Made by a program: the position numbers and the translations under genes. DNA of 64,000 nt. Source: IDS-8 sp040902105 (GTDB lineage Bacteria > Pseudomonadota > Gammaproteobacteria > Steroidobacterales > Woeseiaceae). The notes under the pieces are model-generated. The model searched no databases. It was given only the letters and a program-made list of their open reading frames with translations, and was not told where the DNA came from. The stretch is from positions 41,104 to 105,103 of the forward strand of contig JBBDXW010000050.1 of the NCBI GenBank assembly GCA_040902105.1. Direction: 5' to 3'. Below are positions 54,451 to 63,700 of the stretch, in pieces. The first letter of the stretch is position 1, and every line of letters starts with the position of its first letter.

Positions 54451-54491
54451 ATGTAAACTATTTATTACTAAATGTAAAGTATTTTATACTT
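54451..54491. promoter_or_regulatory. Two 20-bp direct repeats in a divergent promoter region
   Basis: ATGTAAACTATTTATTACTA (54451-54470) and ATGTAAAGTATTTTATACTT (54472-54491) are spaced 21 bases apart, two helical turns. They sit between the divergently transcribed membrane-protein/Xre pair and the HAD gene in a very AT-rich stretch. Likely operator of the Xre protein, overlapping promoters for both directions. Confidence 0.65.
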
Positions 54492-54503
54492 CGGGTAAGC
54501 TGT

Positions 54504-55184
54504 ATGCGAATCGAAGCTGTGGTATTCGACATGGACGGGCTCATGCTCGACACCGAGCCGCTGTACAAAACGGCATGGCAGCAGGCATTGGCGGAACTCG
54601 GTCACGAGCTGGACGACGCCTCATACCTGCGTTTCGTTGGCCGCTCTACCGAAGATTGCGAAAATGACCTGGCAGGCCAGCTGGGTGCGAACTTTCCTCT
54701 CGAAACCTTTCGCAGCAGGTGGCCGACGCTGTGGCGGGCCCGTGCCCATGAGAATGGCATCGCAACGAAGCCCGGCCTGCAGGAATTTCTTCACTTTGTT
54801 CAGAGTGAACATTTGCCGATTGCACTGGCAACGTCGAGCGACGCTGCCTTTACCGAGTTCAGCTTCTCACGGGCAGGTCTCAAGGTGATGTTCGATGTTG
54901 TGGTGACCGGCGACCAGGTCACGCAGCCGAAGCCTGCCCCGGACATCTACATCGAGGCGGCACGGCGGCTTGGAGTGGATCCCCGCTATTGCATCGCATT
55001 GGAGGACTCTGATGTGGGGATCCTGGCGGCCAGCCGCGCCGGCATGGTGTCGCTGCTGATCCCGGATCTAAGGGAGCCTGCCGAGGACGCGGTTCGTGCG
55101 GCGTTTCGTGTACTTCGCTCGCTCCATGAGGCCCGTGAATTGGTGGACAATCTTATGCAGCGTGTAGCGAACGACCGGGCGTAG
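54504..55184 (+). CDS. HAD-superfamily hydrolase, beta-phosphoglucomutase-like
   Basis: 226 residues starting MRIEAVVFDMDGLMLDTEPL. Motif I DMDGLMLDT gives nucleophile Asp9 and Asp11; motif II is in LPIALATSSD; motif III Lys is in TQPKPAPDIY; motif IV is ALEDSDVGILAA. The helical cap inserted after motif I (15-80) is the C1 type of phosphoglucomutase/phosphonatase-like members. Cytoplasmic sugar-phosphate phosphatase or mutase. The ATG is 13 bases after the second direct repeat, so the transcript leader must be very short. Confidence 0.9.
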   Translation: MRIEAVVFDMDGLMLDTEPLYKTAWQQALAELGHELDDASYLRFVGRSTEDCENDLAGQLGANFPLETFRSRWPTLWRARAHENGIATKPGLQEFLHFVQSEHLPIALATSSDAAFTEFSFSRAGLKVMFDVVVTGDQVTQPKPAPDIYIEAARRLGVDPRYCIALEDSDVGILAASRAGMVSLLIPDLREPAEDAVRAAFRVLRSLHEARELVDNLMQRVANDRA

Positions 55185-55249
55185 TCCTGTGCGTTAGTGC
55201 TTTCACGAGGGCATGAATCACAGGTCGAATCTCACGAAAAAGGAAATGT

Positions 55250-55558
55250 ATGCTTGAACTCAGACCAACCTGCGAAAACTGCAACAAGCCGTTGCCTCCC
55301 GATTCGCTCGAGGCTCGCATCTGCAGCTACGAGTGCACATTCTGCGCGACCTGTGTCGACAGCATTCTGGATAATGTATGTCCCAACTGCGGTGGCGGGT
55401 TTGTGCCCAGGCCGATCAGGCCGTCGACGAACTGGAAAGACAACAACTATCTCGGGCACGATCCGGCCACCACCAAAGTGAAGCGTCGCCCCGTCGACCC
55501 GCAGGCTCATGCACGCTTCGCCGCCGAAATCAGGTCAATAGCACCCGGGAAACGATAG
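55250..55558 (+). CDS. DUF1272 zinc-binding protein
   Basis: 102 residues. Four Cys pairs suitable for zinc: TCENCNKPLPP, CSYECTFCATCVDSILDNV and CPNCGGGFVPRP. The start MLELRPTCENCNKPLPPDS is the DUF1272 signature. The C-terminal half is basic and unstructured (TTKVKRRPVDPQAHARF). Cytoplasmic, role unknown. GGAAATGT precedes the ATG. Confidence 0.9.
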   Translation: MLELRPTCENCNKPLPPDSLEARICSYECTFCATCVDSILDNVCPNCGGGFVPRPIRPSTNWKDNNYLGHDPATTKVKRRPVDPQAHARFAAEIRSIAPGKR

Positions 55559-55592
55559 GTCGGCCCAACCGGTTTACCCCCAAGGCGATTCA

Positions 55593-56069
55593 GTGGATGT
55601 GAGAAACGCCGAAGAGCCGGAAATAGTTCATCTGGCGCAGGTCTGGTACGACGGCTGGCAGGATGCCCATGCCGGGATTTTGCCTGCAGAGTTGAGGCGG
55701 CTTCGCACGCTGGAAAGCTTCACGGAAAGACTTCGTGACATCCTGCCGAATGTGCGCGTAGTGGGTTCGTTCGGCGCACCCGATGGATTCTGCATCGCAA
55801 AAGGTGACGAACTGTATCAGCTTTACGTTTCAGCAAAGTCGCGTGGTTCCGGCATCGCGGCCGCGCTGGTCGCCGACGCAGAGACAAGATTCTCCGAGAC
55901 TGGTGTCAGGACTGCGTGGCTCGCCTGCGCGATAGGAAACGCGAGAGCCGCGAGATTCTACGAAAAGTGCGGATGGCGTCGCGCCGGCACCATGACTTCC
56001 CGGCTGGAAACCCAGGGAGGGATATTTCCGCTCGAGGTCTGGCGTTATGAAAAAACTATTCAGGCGTAG
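55593..56069 (+). CDS. GNAT-family N-acetyltransferase
   Basis: 158 residues from a GTG at 55593 (MDVRNAEEPEIVHLAQVWYD). Acetyl-CoA binding motif A is LYVSAKSRGSGIAAALVADA, followed by TAWLACAIGNARAARFYEKC (motif B), the usual end of the fold. The N-terminal HAGILPAELRR is common in a subset of uncharacterised GNATs. Substrate unknown. Its stop overlaps the end of the convergent broken gene by about 10 bases. Confidence 0.88.
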   Translation: MDVRNAEEPEIVHLAQVWYDGWQDAHAGILPAELRRLRTLESFTERLRDILPNVRVVGSFGAPDGFCIAKGDELYQLYVSAKSRGSGIAAALVADAETRFSETGVRTAWLACAIGNARAARFYEKCGWRRAGTMTSRLETQGGIFPLEVWRYEKTIQA

Positions 56070-56406
56070 GGGACAAATGCTCGTCCCTCTTTTTCGACAA
56101 CGTCTTTCAGCGAGTATCGGTAGAAATTGACGGTCCGGTTGTTCTCGAACGTAATGTAAGCCGGCCGTTCCACACGTTTTCCACGTCGGCGATGCAGAAT
56201 CGCCTGATCTCCTCCCGGTCCTGCTCGTATTCCGGAAACGTCTCGGTGCGCCAGGCCAGGTGGCTGACCGGGCATCCTGTGACGTCGATGCCGACACCTT
56301 CGAGTTGCTGCGCCAGTTCGATAAAGAACGATCCGTAGTCGCCAATGATATCCTCCATGTTCGTTGCAACTGCCGGTCGCGTAGCGGCGCGTGTTTCTTC
56401 ATTCAT
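56060..56406 (-). pseudogene. Broken YecM-like (VOC-superfamily) gene
   Basis: From the ATG at 56404-56406 the frame reads MNEETRAATRPAVATNMEDI, then FIELAQQLEGVGIDVTGCPV, SHLAWRTETFPEYEQDREE and VENVWNGR. The reading then continues in another frame as PAYITFENNRTVNFYRYSLK, DVVEKEGRAFVPYA and a stop at 56060. The frameshift is near 56158-56165. Relative to YecM-type proteins (about 190 residues), roughly 80 residues of the C-terminal half are absent as well. The family call rests on weak similarity at both ends. Confidence 0.5.
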
Positions 56407-56421
56407 CAAGGGGGCTCCATC

Positions 56422-57204
56422 GTGCAAGTGCCGGAAACGGGCGCATTGTTGAATTTGTCGGAGAGGGTTGCAATCGTCACCGGGGCCAGTCAGGGCATTG
56501 GCGCGAGCATTGCACGCCGGTTTGCCGATGCGGGTGCGGCCGTCATCGTTCATTATCGACGCAACGCGGACGGCGCATCCGACGTGGAGGCCTCCGTCAC
56601 CGAAGCGGGAGGCCAGGCGGCATGCGTTCAGGCGGACCTGCGTGGCGCGACTGCAGCGAAGGGACTGATCGACCAGTCGGTCGCGCGCTTCGGCAGGCTG
56701 GACATTCTGGTCAATAGCGCCGGAATGTTTCCGAACAGGTCCTTGCTCGACATGACGGCCGAGGAGTGGCGCGAAATGTACGCGTCCGTGGTCGACACGA
56801 CGATGCTCTGTACTCAAGCTGCAGCACGCCAGATGAAATCGTCAGGCGGCGGCGCCATCGTCAACATCGCGTCGATAGGCGCCATACGTCCTGCGCCCGA
56901 TCACAGTCATTACAACAGCGCCAAGGCTGCCGTGGTCATGTTCACGAAGTCGGCGGCACTGGAGTTCGGGCAGTACGGCATTCGCGTGAATTCCGTCTCG
57001 CCGGGACTCATCGCGCGGCCCGGCATCGAGGACCAATGGCCGGATGGCGTCGCCCGTTGGCAAGCGAAGGCGCTGCTCGGGCGCCTCGGTCAGCCGGAGG
57101 ATGTGGCTGATGCCTGCCTTTTCCTTGCATCGCCGGCCGCGCGCTGGATCACCGGGCACAACCTGGTCGTCGACGGCGGCGTCACGTCCTCTCCCATCTA
57201 TTGA
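56422..57204 (+). CDS. Short-chain dehydrogenase/reductase (FabG-like)
   Basis: 260 residues from a GTG at 56422, chosen because GGGGG lies about 8 bases upstream. The cofactor motif TGASQGIG is at 20-27, followed by NSAGMF (NNAG variant), the catalytic Ser in NIASIGAIRP, and Tyr/Lys in HYNSAK. HYRRN after the second strand suggests NADPH preference. The C-terminus GHNLVVDGGVTSSPIY is typical. Cytoplasmic oxidoreductase; substrate unknown. Confidence 0.92.
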   Translation: MQVPETGALLNLSERVAIVTGASQGIGASIARRFADAGAAVIVHYRRNADGASDVEASVTEAGGQAACVQADLRGATAAKGLIDQSVARFGRLDILVNSAGMFPNRSLLDMTAEEWREMYASVVDTTMLCTQAAARQMKSSGGGAIVNIASIGAIRPAPDHSHYNSAKAAVVMFTKSAALEFGQYGIRVNSVSPGLIARPGIEDQWPDGVARWQAKALLGRLGQPEDVADACLFLASPAARWITGHNLVVDGGVTSSPIY

Positions 57205-57230
57205 GATTGTCGTGCCCGGTCGATGAAAGA

Positions 57231-57989
57231 TCAGGTGGCGTCGTGGAAAATAATGCCCAGGGTGCGACGGTGCCCGGTGTGGACGCGGCTCACGCCGTGG
57301 CGCATATTCACGCGATAGAAGCCGCGAGTCCCCTTTACCGGCCGCCGGTGCACCGCAAAGATGACAGCATCGCCCTTGCCGAGCGGCACCACCTGCGGCC
57401 GCGACTGCATGCGCGGCCGTTGTTCGGTCAGCACGAATTCGCCGCCGGTGAAATGCTCGCCTGGCTCCGACAACAGGATCGCGAGCTGTAACGGAAATAC
57501 CTGTTCGCCGTAGAGGTCCTGGTGCAGGCAGTTGTAGTCGCCCGCATGGTATTCGAGCATCAGTGGCGTCGGCCGGCACTGGCCTGCCTCATGACATCGT
57601 TTGACGAAACCGGCATGCTCGCGCGGATACCGGGTGTCAATCTTCATCGAGTCGTTCCAGCGGTTCGCGATCGGCGCGAGCTGTGGATAGATGTGCGTCC
57701 GCAGTTTGCCGACGATCTCCGGGAGCGGATAACCGAAGTACTTGTACTCGCCCTTGCCGTATCCGTGCCGGGCCATGACGACCCGGCTGCGGAACATACC
57801 GTCATTTTCGTAAAGCTCTGCGATTGCATTGCATTCGTCGTCGCTCATGAGTGCAGGAACCGAAGCAAAGCCGTCGGCATCGAGATCGCCGCGGATTCCG
57901 TTCCAATTCCGGGCATTGATGCGAGCCGCGAAATTACTGACGGTATGGCAGGCCGGATCAAGCGGATCGACTCTTGCGACTTCGCTCAT
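57231..57989 (-). CDS. 2-oxoglutarate/Fe(II) dioxygenase coupled to Ada
   Basis: 252 residues from the ATG at 57987-57989, which overlaps the Ada stop by 4 bases (ATGA), so the two are translationally coupled. The iron site is His156 and Asp158 in NCLHQDLYG, with the distal His231 in MRHGVS; Arg241 or Arg242 (HRRTLGIIFHDA) should bind 2-oxoglutarate. It is longer than AlkB and lacks its nucleotide-recognition lid motifs, so it belongs to the prolyl-hydroxylase-like side of the superfamily. The position implies induction by methylation damage; substrate (DNA, RNA or protein) is unknown. Confidence 0.88.
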   Translation of the reverse strand: MSEVARVDPLDPACHTVSNFAARINARNWNGIRGDLDADGFASVPALMSDDECNAIAELYENDGMFRSRVVMARHGYGKGEYKYFGYPLPEIVGKLRTHIYPQLAPIANRWNDSMKIDTRYPREHAGFVKRCHEAGQCRPTPLMLEYHAGDYNCLHQDLYGEQVFPLQLAILLSEPGEHFTGGEFVLTEQRPRMQSRPQVVPLGKGDAVIFAVHRRPVKGTRGFYRVNMRHGVSRVHTGHRRTLGIIFHDAT

Positions 57990-59062
57990 AGTTGAGCTTC
58001 GCGTTGCAGTAGTTCGCGCTTGCGCTCGACGCCCCAGCGGTATCCCGACAACGCTCCGTCGTTTCTGATCACGCGATGGCAGGGGATGGCGACCGCCAGC
58101 ATGTTGGACGCACAGGCTGTCGCGACGGCGCGCACTGCGCGCGGCGCGCCGATACGTTTTGCAATATCGGAATAGCTTGCAGTCGCGCCGGCGGGAATCT
58201 CCCTCAGCGCCTGCCACACGCGCTGCTGGAAGGCCGTGCCGCGCACGTCCAGCGGCAGATCGAAACCAAGGTCGGGCGCTTCGACGAATCCCACGACTCT
58301 GGCGATCAGTCTCTCGAAGTCTGCATCTCCGCCGATCAGATTCGCCTGCGGAAACTGATCCTGCAGATCGCGGGTCAATGCATCCGGATCGTCGCCCAGA
58401 AGAATCGCGCAGACACCGCGATCGCTTTGTGCAACCAGGATCGATCCCAGGGCGCACTCGCCCACGGCGAAACGAATCTCCATGTTTGCGCCGCCTTTAC
58501 GATAGGTGCTCGGAGCCATTCCCAGCGCCTCGCTCGCGCTCTCGTAGAAGCGGCTGTTGGAGTTGTATCCGGCTTCGTAAATCGCATCCGTGACCGAACC
58601 CGCGCGGCCAAGTTCATTGCGGACACGTGCGGTGCGGTGCGCCATCGCGTATCCTTTTGGCGTCAGGCCCGTGACTGCCTTGAAGATGCGATGAAAATGG
58701 AAGGCGCTTAGGCCTGCGTTTTTGGCAAGCGTCTCGAGATCGGGCGCCTGCTCGAACTCTTCGATCAGCCTGCATGCGGCCGCAACTTTGGCCGCGTGCA
58801 TTTCCGACAACGCCGCCTGGTCGGGCTTGCAGCGCTTACACGGGCGGAAGCCTGCATCTTTGGCAGCCTTGCCGTTTGCGAAGAACTCGACATTTGCGGG
58901 CTTCGGCCGCCGCGAAGGGCAGGTCGGGCGGCAGTAAACGCCGGTGGTCTTGACGGCATAAAAGAACGAACCCTCCGCCTTCGGGTCGCGTGCTAACACG
59001 GCCGTCCAGCGCGGATCGCTTTCCGTCGCCGTCGCAGACGGCTTACTCTTGGTCATGCTCAT
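57986..59062 (-). CDS. ada: Ada: bifunctional methyltransferase and transcriptional activator
   Basis: 358 residues from the ATG at 59060-59062 (TGAGGA about 9 bases upstream); an in-frame extension upstream is low-complexity and not coding-like. N-terminal zinc/phosphotriester-repair domain: Cys44, Cys48 (GVYCRPTCPS) and Cys75, Cys78 (FRPCKRCKP), with Cys44 the expected methyl acceptor. AraC-type helix-turn-helix about 95-195. C-terminal O6-methylguanine methyltransferase with Cys328 in AVAIPCHRVIRNDG. Methylation of the N-terminal Cys turns Ada into an activator of its own operon, which here includes the dioxygenase. Confidence 0.95.
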   Translation of the reverse strand: MSMTKSKPSATATESDPRWTAVLARDPKAEGSFFYAVKTTGVYCRPTCPSRRPKPANVEFFANGKAAKDAGFRPCKRCKPDQAALSEMHAAKVAAACRLIEEFEQAPDLETLAKNAGLSAFHFHRIFKAVTGLTPKGYAMAHRTARVRNELGRAGSVTDAIYEAGYNSNSRFYESASEALGMAPSTYRKGGANMEIRFAVGECALGSILVAQSDRGVCAILLGDDPDALTRDLQDQFPQANLIGGDADFERLIARVVGFVEAPDLGFDLPLDVRGTAFQQRVWQALREIPAGATASYSDIAKRIGAPRAVRAVATACASNMLAVAIPCHRVIRNDGALSGYRWGVERKRELLQREAQL

Positions 59063-59200
59063 GTCCGTAATCCTCAGGAGTTTCAGTATGCACGTAAATC
59101 TACCGAAGCCAACCGGGGCCAGACATCCGAATCTTGCGGTCGAATTCGGGTACGGGCGGCATTGTGACCTTGCATGACAGGTAACCGGGCACCTCGAGAC

Positions 59201-59369
59201 GGCATCGTCCGCCGCGTCTACCTCGGCGTGCACTGGCCCACCGATGTCCTCGCCGGCTTGGGCAGCAGGCGCGGCCTGGGCGGCCTTCTGCTGGCTTGTT
59301 GCTCGCTGGATGCAACAGCATGACCTGGTGGAACCCGATCCGTTTTCCTGCCCTGTCAGGAAAGATTGA
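59201..59369 (+). pseudogene. Relic of a PAP2-family phosphatase C-terminus
   Basis: GIVRRVYLGVHWPTDVLAG (from 59201) is the third signature of PAP2 phosphatases, including the catalytic His in GVHWPTD. After a one-base insertion near 59256-59259 the reading continues as WAAGAAWAAFCWLVARWMQQ and ends at 59369. The rest of the gene is gone. It lies between Ada and the RND operator, where a tetR gene would normally be expected. Confidence 0.75.
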
Positions 59370-59435
59370 ACAGTTGCGGTAGCGGCGTGTCCATTCTGGG
59401 CGTTCCCGTTCGACTGAGTGTTGTGTTTGAGCCCC

Positions 59436-59464
59436 TTGACAAATAAAGAATGAACGTTCATTCT
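59436..59464 (+). promoter_or_regulatory. Promoter with TetR-type operator for the RND operon
   Basis: TTGACA (59436-59441) is a perfect -35 hexamer. The 18-base perfect palindrome AGAATGAACGTTCATTCT (59447-59464) starts 5 bases later and would cover the spacer and -10 region, so a bound dimer blocks transcription. The TGAACGTTCA core is typical of AcrR/TtgR-like TetR repressors. No such gene lies in the window. Confidence 0.75.
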
Positions 59465-59532
59465 CCTTGGCTCTCCAACACAGCAGTGCTGGTTTCAAGC
59501 CCCTGGTCCACCTCAAAAAGAGCCGCTCTCCA

Positions 59533-60753
59533 ATGCCCGAGCCATTGCGTTTCCCTGTTGTTGCCCCGATAGGCCTTTTGCTGCTGCTTGCCGCCTGTGG
59601 CGGGGGAGAGCAGCAAATGCCACCGCAAAGCGCACCTGCGGTGACGGTCGTGACCTTGAAGTCCGAACCGGTCACTCTGACGCGCGAGCTGCCGGGGCGC
59701 ACCAACGCGTATCTCGTTGCCGAGGTGCGTCCCCAGGTGACCGGAATCGTCAAGGAACGATTGTTCACAGAAGGCAGCCTTGTCGAAGCGGGACAGCCGC
59801 TCTATCAGCTCGACGACGCTACCTATCGCGCTGCCTACAACAGCGCCACGGCCTCGCTGGCACGTGCGGAATCCGCGGTCGAAGTCGCGCGGCTGAATGC
59901 GGCTCGCGCGACCGAGTTGATCAAGGTGAATGCCGTCAGCGAGCAGGAACACGAGAACCTCATCGCGACGTTGCGCCAGGCCGAAGCCGACGTCGGCGTT
60001 GCCGAGGCAGCGATGGCCGGCTACGCCGTGGAGCTCGGCTATGCCCGTATCACCTCGCCGATCGACGGCCGTATCGGCAAATCCTCGGTGACTCAAGGGG
60101 CGCTCGTGACTGCAGACCAGACGGCGCCGCTGGCGACGGTGCAGCAACTCGATCCGATTTACGTGGACCTGACCCAGTCGGCCAGCGAATTGCTGCAATT
60201 GCGCAGAGCGCTGGCCGGCGGTTCGGTGCGCGGCACCGAGGGCACGCCGGTGACCATTCTGCTCGAAGACGGCACCCCTTTTTCGCACGAAGGCGAGTTG
60301 GCATTTGCCGACGTCGCCGTCGACCCGTCGACCGGCAGCTTCGGGTTGCGCGTGGTCGTGCCCAATCCCGACCACGTGCTGATGCCGGGGATGTACGTGC
60401 GCGCGGTGGTCAGCAGCGCGATGCTCGAGCAGGGACTGCTCGTGCCGCAACAGGGCATCGCCCGCGATCCCAAAGGCAACGCCACCGCGATGGTGGTCTC
60501 TGCCGACGGCAAGGCTGAGCCGCGCGCGGTCGAAGTCAGCCGCACCGTGGGCGACAAATGGCTGGTGAGCAGCGGCCTCGCTGCAGGCGACCGGGTCATC
60601 GTCGAGGGGATCCAGAAAGTCCAGCCGGGCATGCCGGTGGAGGTGACGGAGGCCGCTCCCGCTGCCGCGAACAGCGAGGAAAGCGGATCGGATGGCGCCA
60701 CTCAGGATGGGCCGGAGCCGGACGCCACCGCCGCCGACGCGCCCCGGCAGTAA
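59533..60753 (+). CDS. RND efflux periplasmic adaptor lipoprotein (AcrA/MexA-like)
   Basis: 406 residues from the ATG at 59533, chosen because a lipoprotein signal follows: LLLLLAACGGG with lipid-modified Cys22. Lipoyl halves VRPQVTGIVKERLFTEGSLVEAGQ-type and LGYARITSPIDGRIGKSSV flank a short coiled-coil hairpin (RAESAVEVARLNAARATELI). The beta-barrel has VDPSTGSFGLRVVVPNPDHV and LMPGMYVRAVV. A Pro/Ala/Asp-rich C-terminal tail follows. It forms the tripartite pump with the downstream RND transporter; no TolC/OprM gene is seen before the window ends. Confidence 0.93.
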   Translation: MPEPLRFPVVAPIGLLLLLAACGGGEQQMPPQSAPAVTVVTLKSEPVTLTRELPGRTNAYLVAEVRPQVTGIVKERLFTEGSLVEAGQPLYQLDDATYRAAYNSATASLARAESAVEVARLNAARATELIKVNAVSEQEHENLIATLRQAEADVGVAEAAMAGYAVELGYARITSPIDGRIGKSSVTQGALVTADQTAPLATVQQLDPIYVDLTQSASELLQLRRALAGGSVRGTEGTPVTILLEDGTPFSHEGELAFADVAVDPSTGSFGLRVVVPNPDHVLMPGMYVRAVVSSAMLEQGLLVPQQGIARDPKGNATAMVVSADGKAEPRAVEVSRTVGDKWLVSSGLAAGDRVIVEGIQKVQPGMPVEVTEAAPAAANSEESGSDGATQDGPEPDATAADAPRQ

Positions 60754-60763
60754 AGGACTCAAC

Positions 60764-63700
60764 GTGGCACAGTTCTTCATCGGACGCCCGATCTTTGCCT
60801 GGGTCATCGCGATCGTCATCATGCTGGCCGGCGCGCTGTCGATCACGCAGTTGCCGGTGTCCATGTATCCGACGATCGCGCCGCCGACGGTGTCGATCAA
60901 CGCGAACTACCCCGGGGCATCGGCCAAGGTGGTCGAAGACTCGGTGACGCAGATCATCGAGCAGAACATGAAGGGTCTCGACGGCCTCCTTTACATGTCT
61001 GCGGACAGCTCGTCCAGCGGCAGCGCCTCGGTCACGCTGACCTTCGATAACTGGGTCGATCCCGACATTGCCCAGGTGCAGGTGCAGAACAAGTTGCAGC
61101 TCGCCATGCCGTTGTTGCCGCAGGAGGTGCAGCGGCAGGGCGTCAGTGTGAGCAAGGCCAGCAGCGGCTTCCTGATGGTGGTCGGCTTCGTCTCGGAAGA
61201 CGAAAGCATGACCAAGGACGATATCGCCGATTACGTCTCCGCCAATATCGTCGACCCGATCAGCCGCGTGCCCGGAGTTGGCAACCTGCAGGTGTTCGGT
61301 TCCCAGTACGCGATGCGCATCTGGCTGGACCCGAACAAGCTCGATACCTACAGGCTCACGCCGTCGGACATCATCGCCGCCGTGCAGGCACAGAATCAGC
61401 AGGTCACCGTCGGACAACTCGGCGGCACGCCCGCCGTCGAGGGCCAGCAGCTCAACGCTACGATCACGGCACAGAGTCGCCTGACGACTGCGGACGAATT
61501 TCGCAACATCGTCGTGCGCAGCAATCCGGACGGGTCGGTGCTCAAGCTGGCGGACGTCGCGCGCGTGGAACTGGGCGCGCAGAACTATGGATTCATCACC
61601 CGCTACAACCGGCGCACGGCGAGCGGTCTCGCGGTCATGATGGCGACCGGCGCGAATGCGCTCGAGACTGCCGCAGCCGTCGAGGCGCGGCTGGCCGAAC
61701 TCGAGCCGTTTCTTCCCGAAGGCCTGACGACTGTAGTACCGTTCGAAACCACGCCTTTTGTCAGACAGGCGATCGAAGAAGTGCTGACGGTTCTGCTCGA
61801 AGCGATCGTGCTCGTGTTCCTTGTGATGTATCTGTTCCTGCAGAACTTCCGCGCCACGCTGATCCCGACGATCGCGGTGCCTGTAGTGCTGCTTGGAACC
61901 TTCGGCGTACTCGCCGCGCTCGGCTTCTCGGTCAACATGCTGACCATGTTCGCCATGGTGCTGGCGATCGGCCTTCTGGTCGACGACGCAATCGTGGTCG
62001 TTGAGAACGTCGAGCGCGTGATGACCGAGGAAGGCCTGTCGCCGGTCGAGGCTACCCGGAAGTCGATGCGGCAGATCACCGGCGCATTGGTCGCCATCGG
62101 CCTGGTCCTGTCGGCGGTGTTCGTGCCGATGGCATTCCTAGGCGGTGCGACCGGCGTCATCTACCGGCAGTTCTCGGCCACGATCGTCTCGGCCATGGCC
62201 CTGTCGGTGCTGGTCGCCATCGTGCTGACGCCGGCCTTGTGCGCGACGATGTTGAAACCGCTCAAGAAAGGCGAACACCACGTGGAGAAAGGTTTCTTCG
62301 GCTGGTTCAACCGCAATTTCGACCGCAGCGCCAGGAAATACCGCGGCGCCGTGCGCGGCATGCTCTCCCGCAGCGGCCGTTTCATGGCCGTATTCGCGGT
62401 GCTGGTTGTCGTGATGGGCGTGCTGTTTTTCAATCGCCCCAGTTCCTTCCTGCCTCAGGAAGACCAGGGCGTGCTGTTCTCCATGGTGCAGGCTCCGGTC
62501 GGCGCGACCCAGCAACGCACCATGGAGTCCGTCGTCAAGCTGGAAGATCACTTCCTCGAGGACGAGCCTGATGCCGTCGAGTCGCTGTTTACCGTGCAGG
62601 GCTTCAGCTTTTCCGGCAGCGGGCAGAACACCGCCATAGCCTTCGTCAAACTCAAGGACTGGGCCGAACGGGCGTCGGAGGAATCGGGCGTCAATGGGGT
62701 TGCCGGCAGGGCGATGGCGGCGCTCAGCCAGATCAAAGACGCGATGGTGTTCGCGTTTGCACCGCCGGCCATGCCCGAGCTTGGCACCTCGGGCGGCTTC
62801 GTCTTTTTCCTCAAGGACAACGCGGGCCTCGGCCACGATGCGCTGGTCGATGCGGGCAACCAGTTTGTCGGGGCTGCTGCGCAAAGTCCCCTGGTCGTTA
62901 ACGTACGACACAACGGTCAGGCAGACGCGCCGCAGTTCCGTCTCGACCTGGACATCGAAAAGGCCAGCGCGCTCGGCGTGTCGACGGGCGACATCAACGC
63001 CACGCTGCAAGCAGCATGGGGCGGCCAGTACATCGATGACTTCATCGATCGCGGTCGTGTCAAACGGGTGTACATGCAGGCCGAAGCGCCGTTTCGCATG
63101 GTGCCGGAGGATTTCAGGCTCTGGTCCGTGCGCAACAACGAGGGCCGGATGGTGCCGTTTCCCGCGTTCGCCGGCTCGCACTGGGAATACGGTTCGCCAC
63201 GCCTCGAACGCTACAACGGCGTGGCGGCAATGGAGTTCAACGGAGAGGCCGCTCAGGGCGTGAGTTCGGGCGAAGCGATGGCGGCGGTCGAAGCGCTGGT
63301 GTCGCAGTTGCCGCAGGGCATCGGCCTCGAATGGACCGGCCTGTCCTATCAGGAACGCCAGGCCGGTGCACAGACGCCGCTCCTTTATACATTGTCGTTG
63401 CTGATCGTGTTCCTGTGCCTGGCGGCGTTGTACGAAAGCTGGTCGATACCGACCTCGGTCCTGATGGTGGCGCCGCTCGGCATCCTCGGCATAGCGCTCG
63501 CCGCGACCCTTCGCGGCATGGAGCGCGACATCTATTTCCAGGTGGCGATGCTGACGACGATCGGGCTGACCAGCAAGAACGCGATCCTGATCATCGCGTT
63601 TGCCAAGGACAACCTCGAACGAGGCATGGAATTGATCGAGGCGACGATGCAGGCGGTGCGCGACCGGCTCAGGCCGATCCTGATGACCTCGCTGGCCTTC

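Noticed and set aside
59063..59461. In-frame N-terminal extension of Ada by 133 codons
   Set aside because: Low-complexity sequence that runs through the antisense of the PAP2 relic; the ATG at 59062 has a ribosome site and gives the normal family length.
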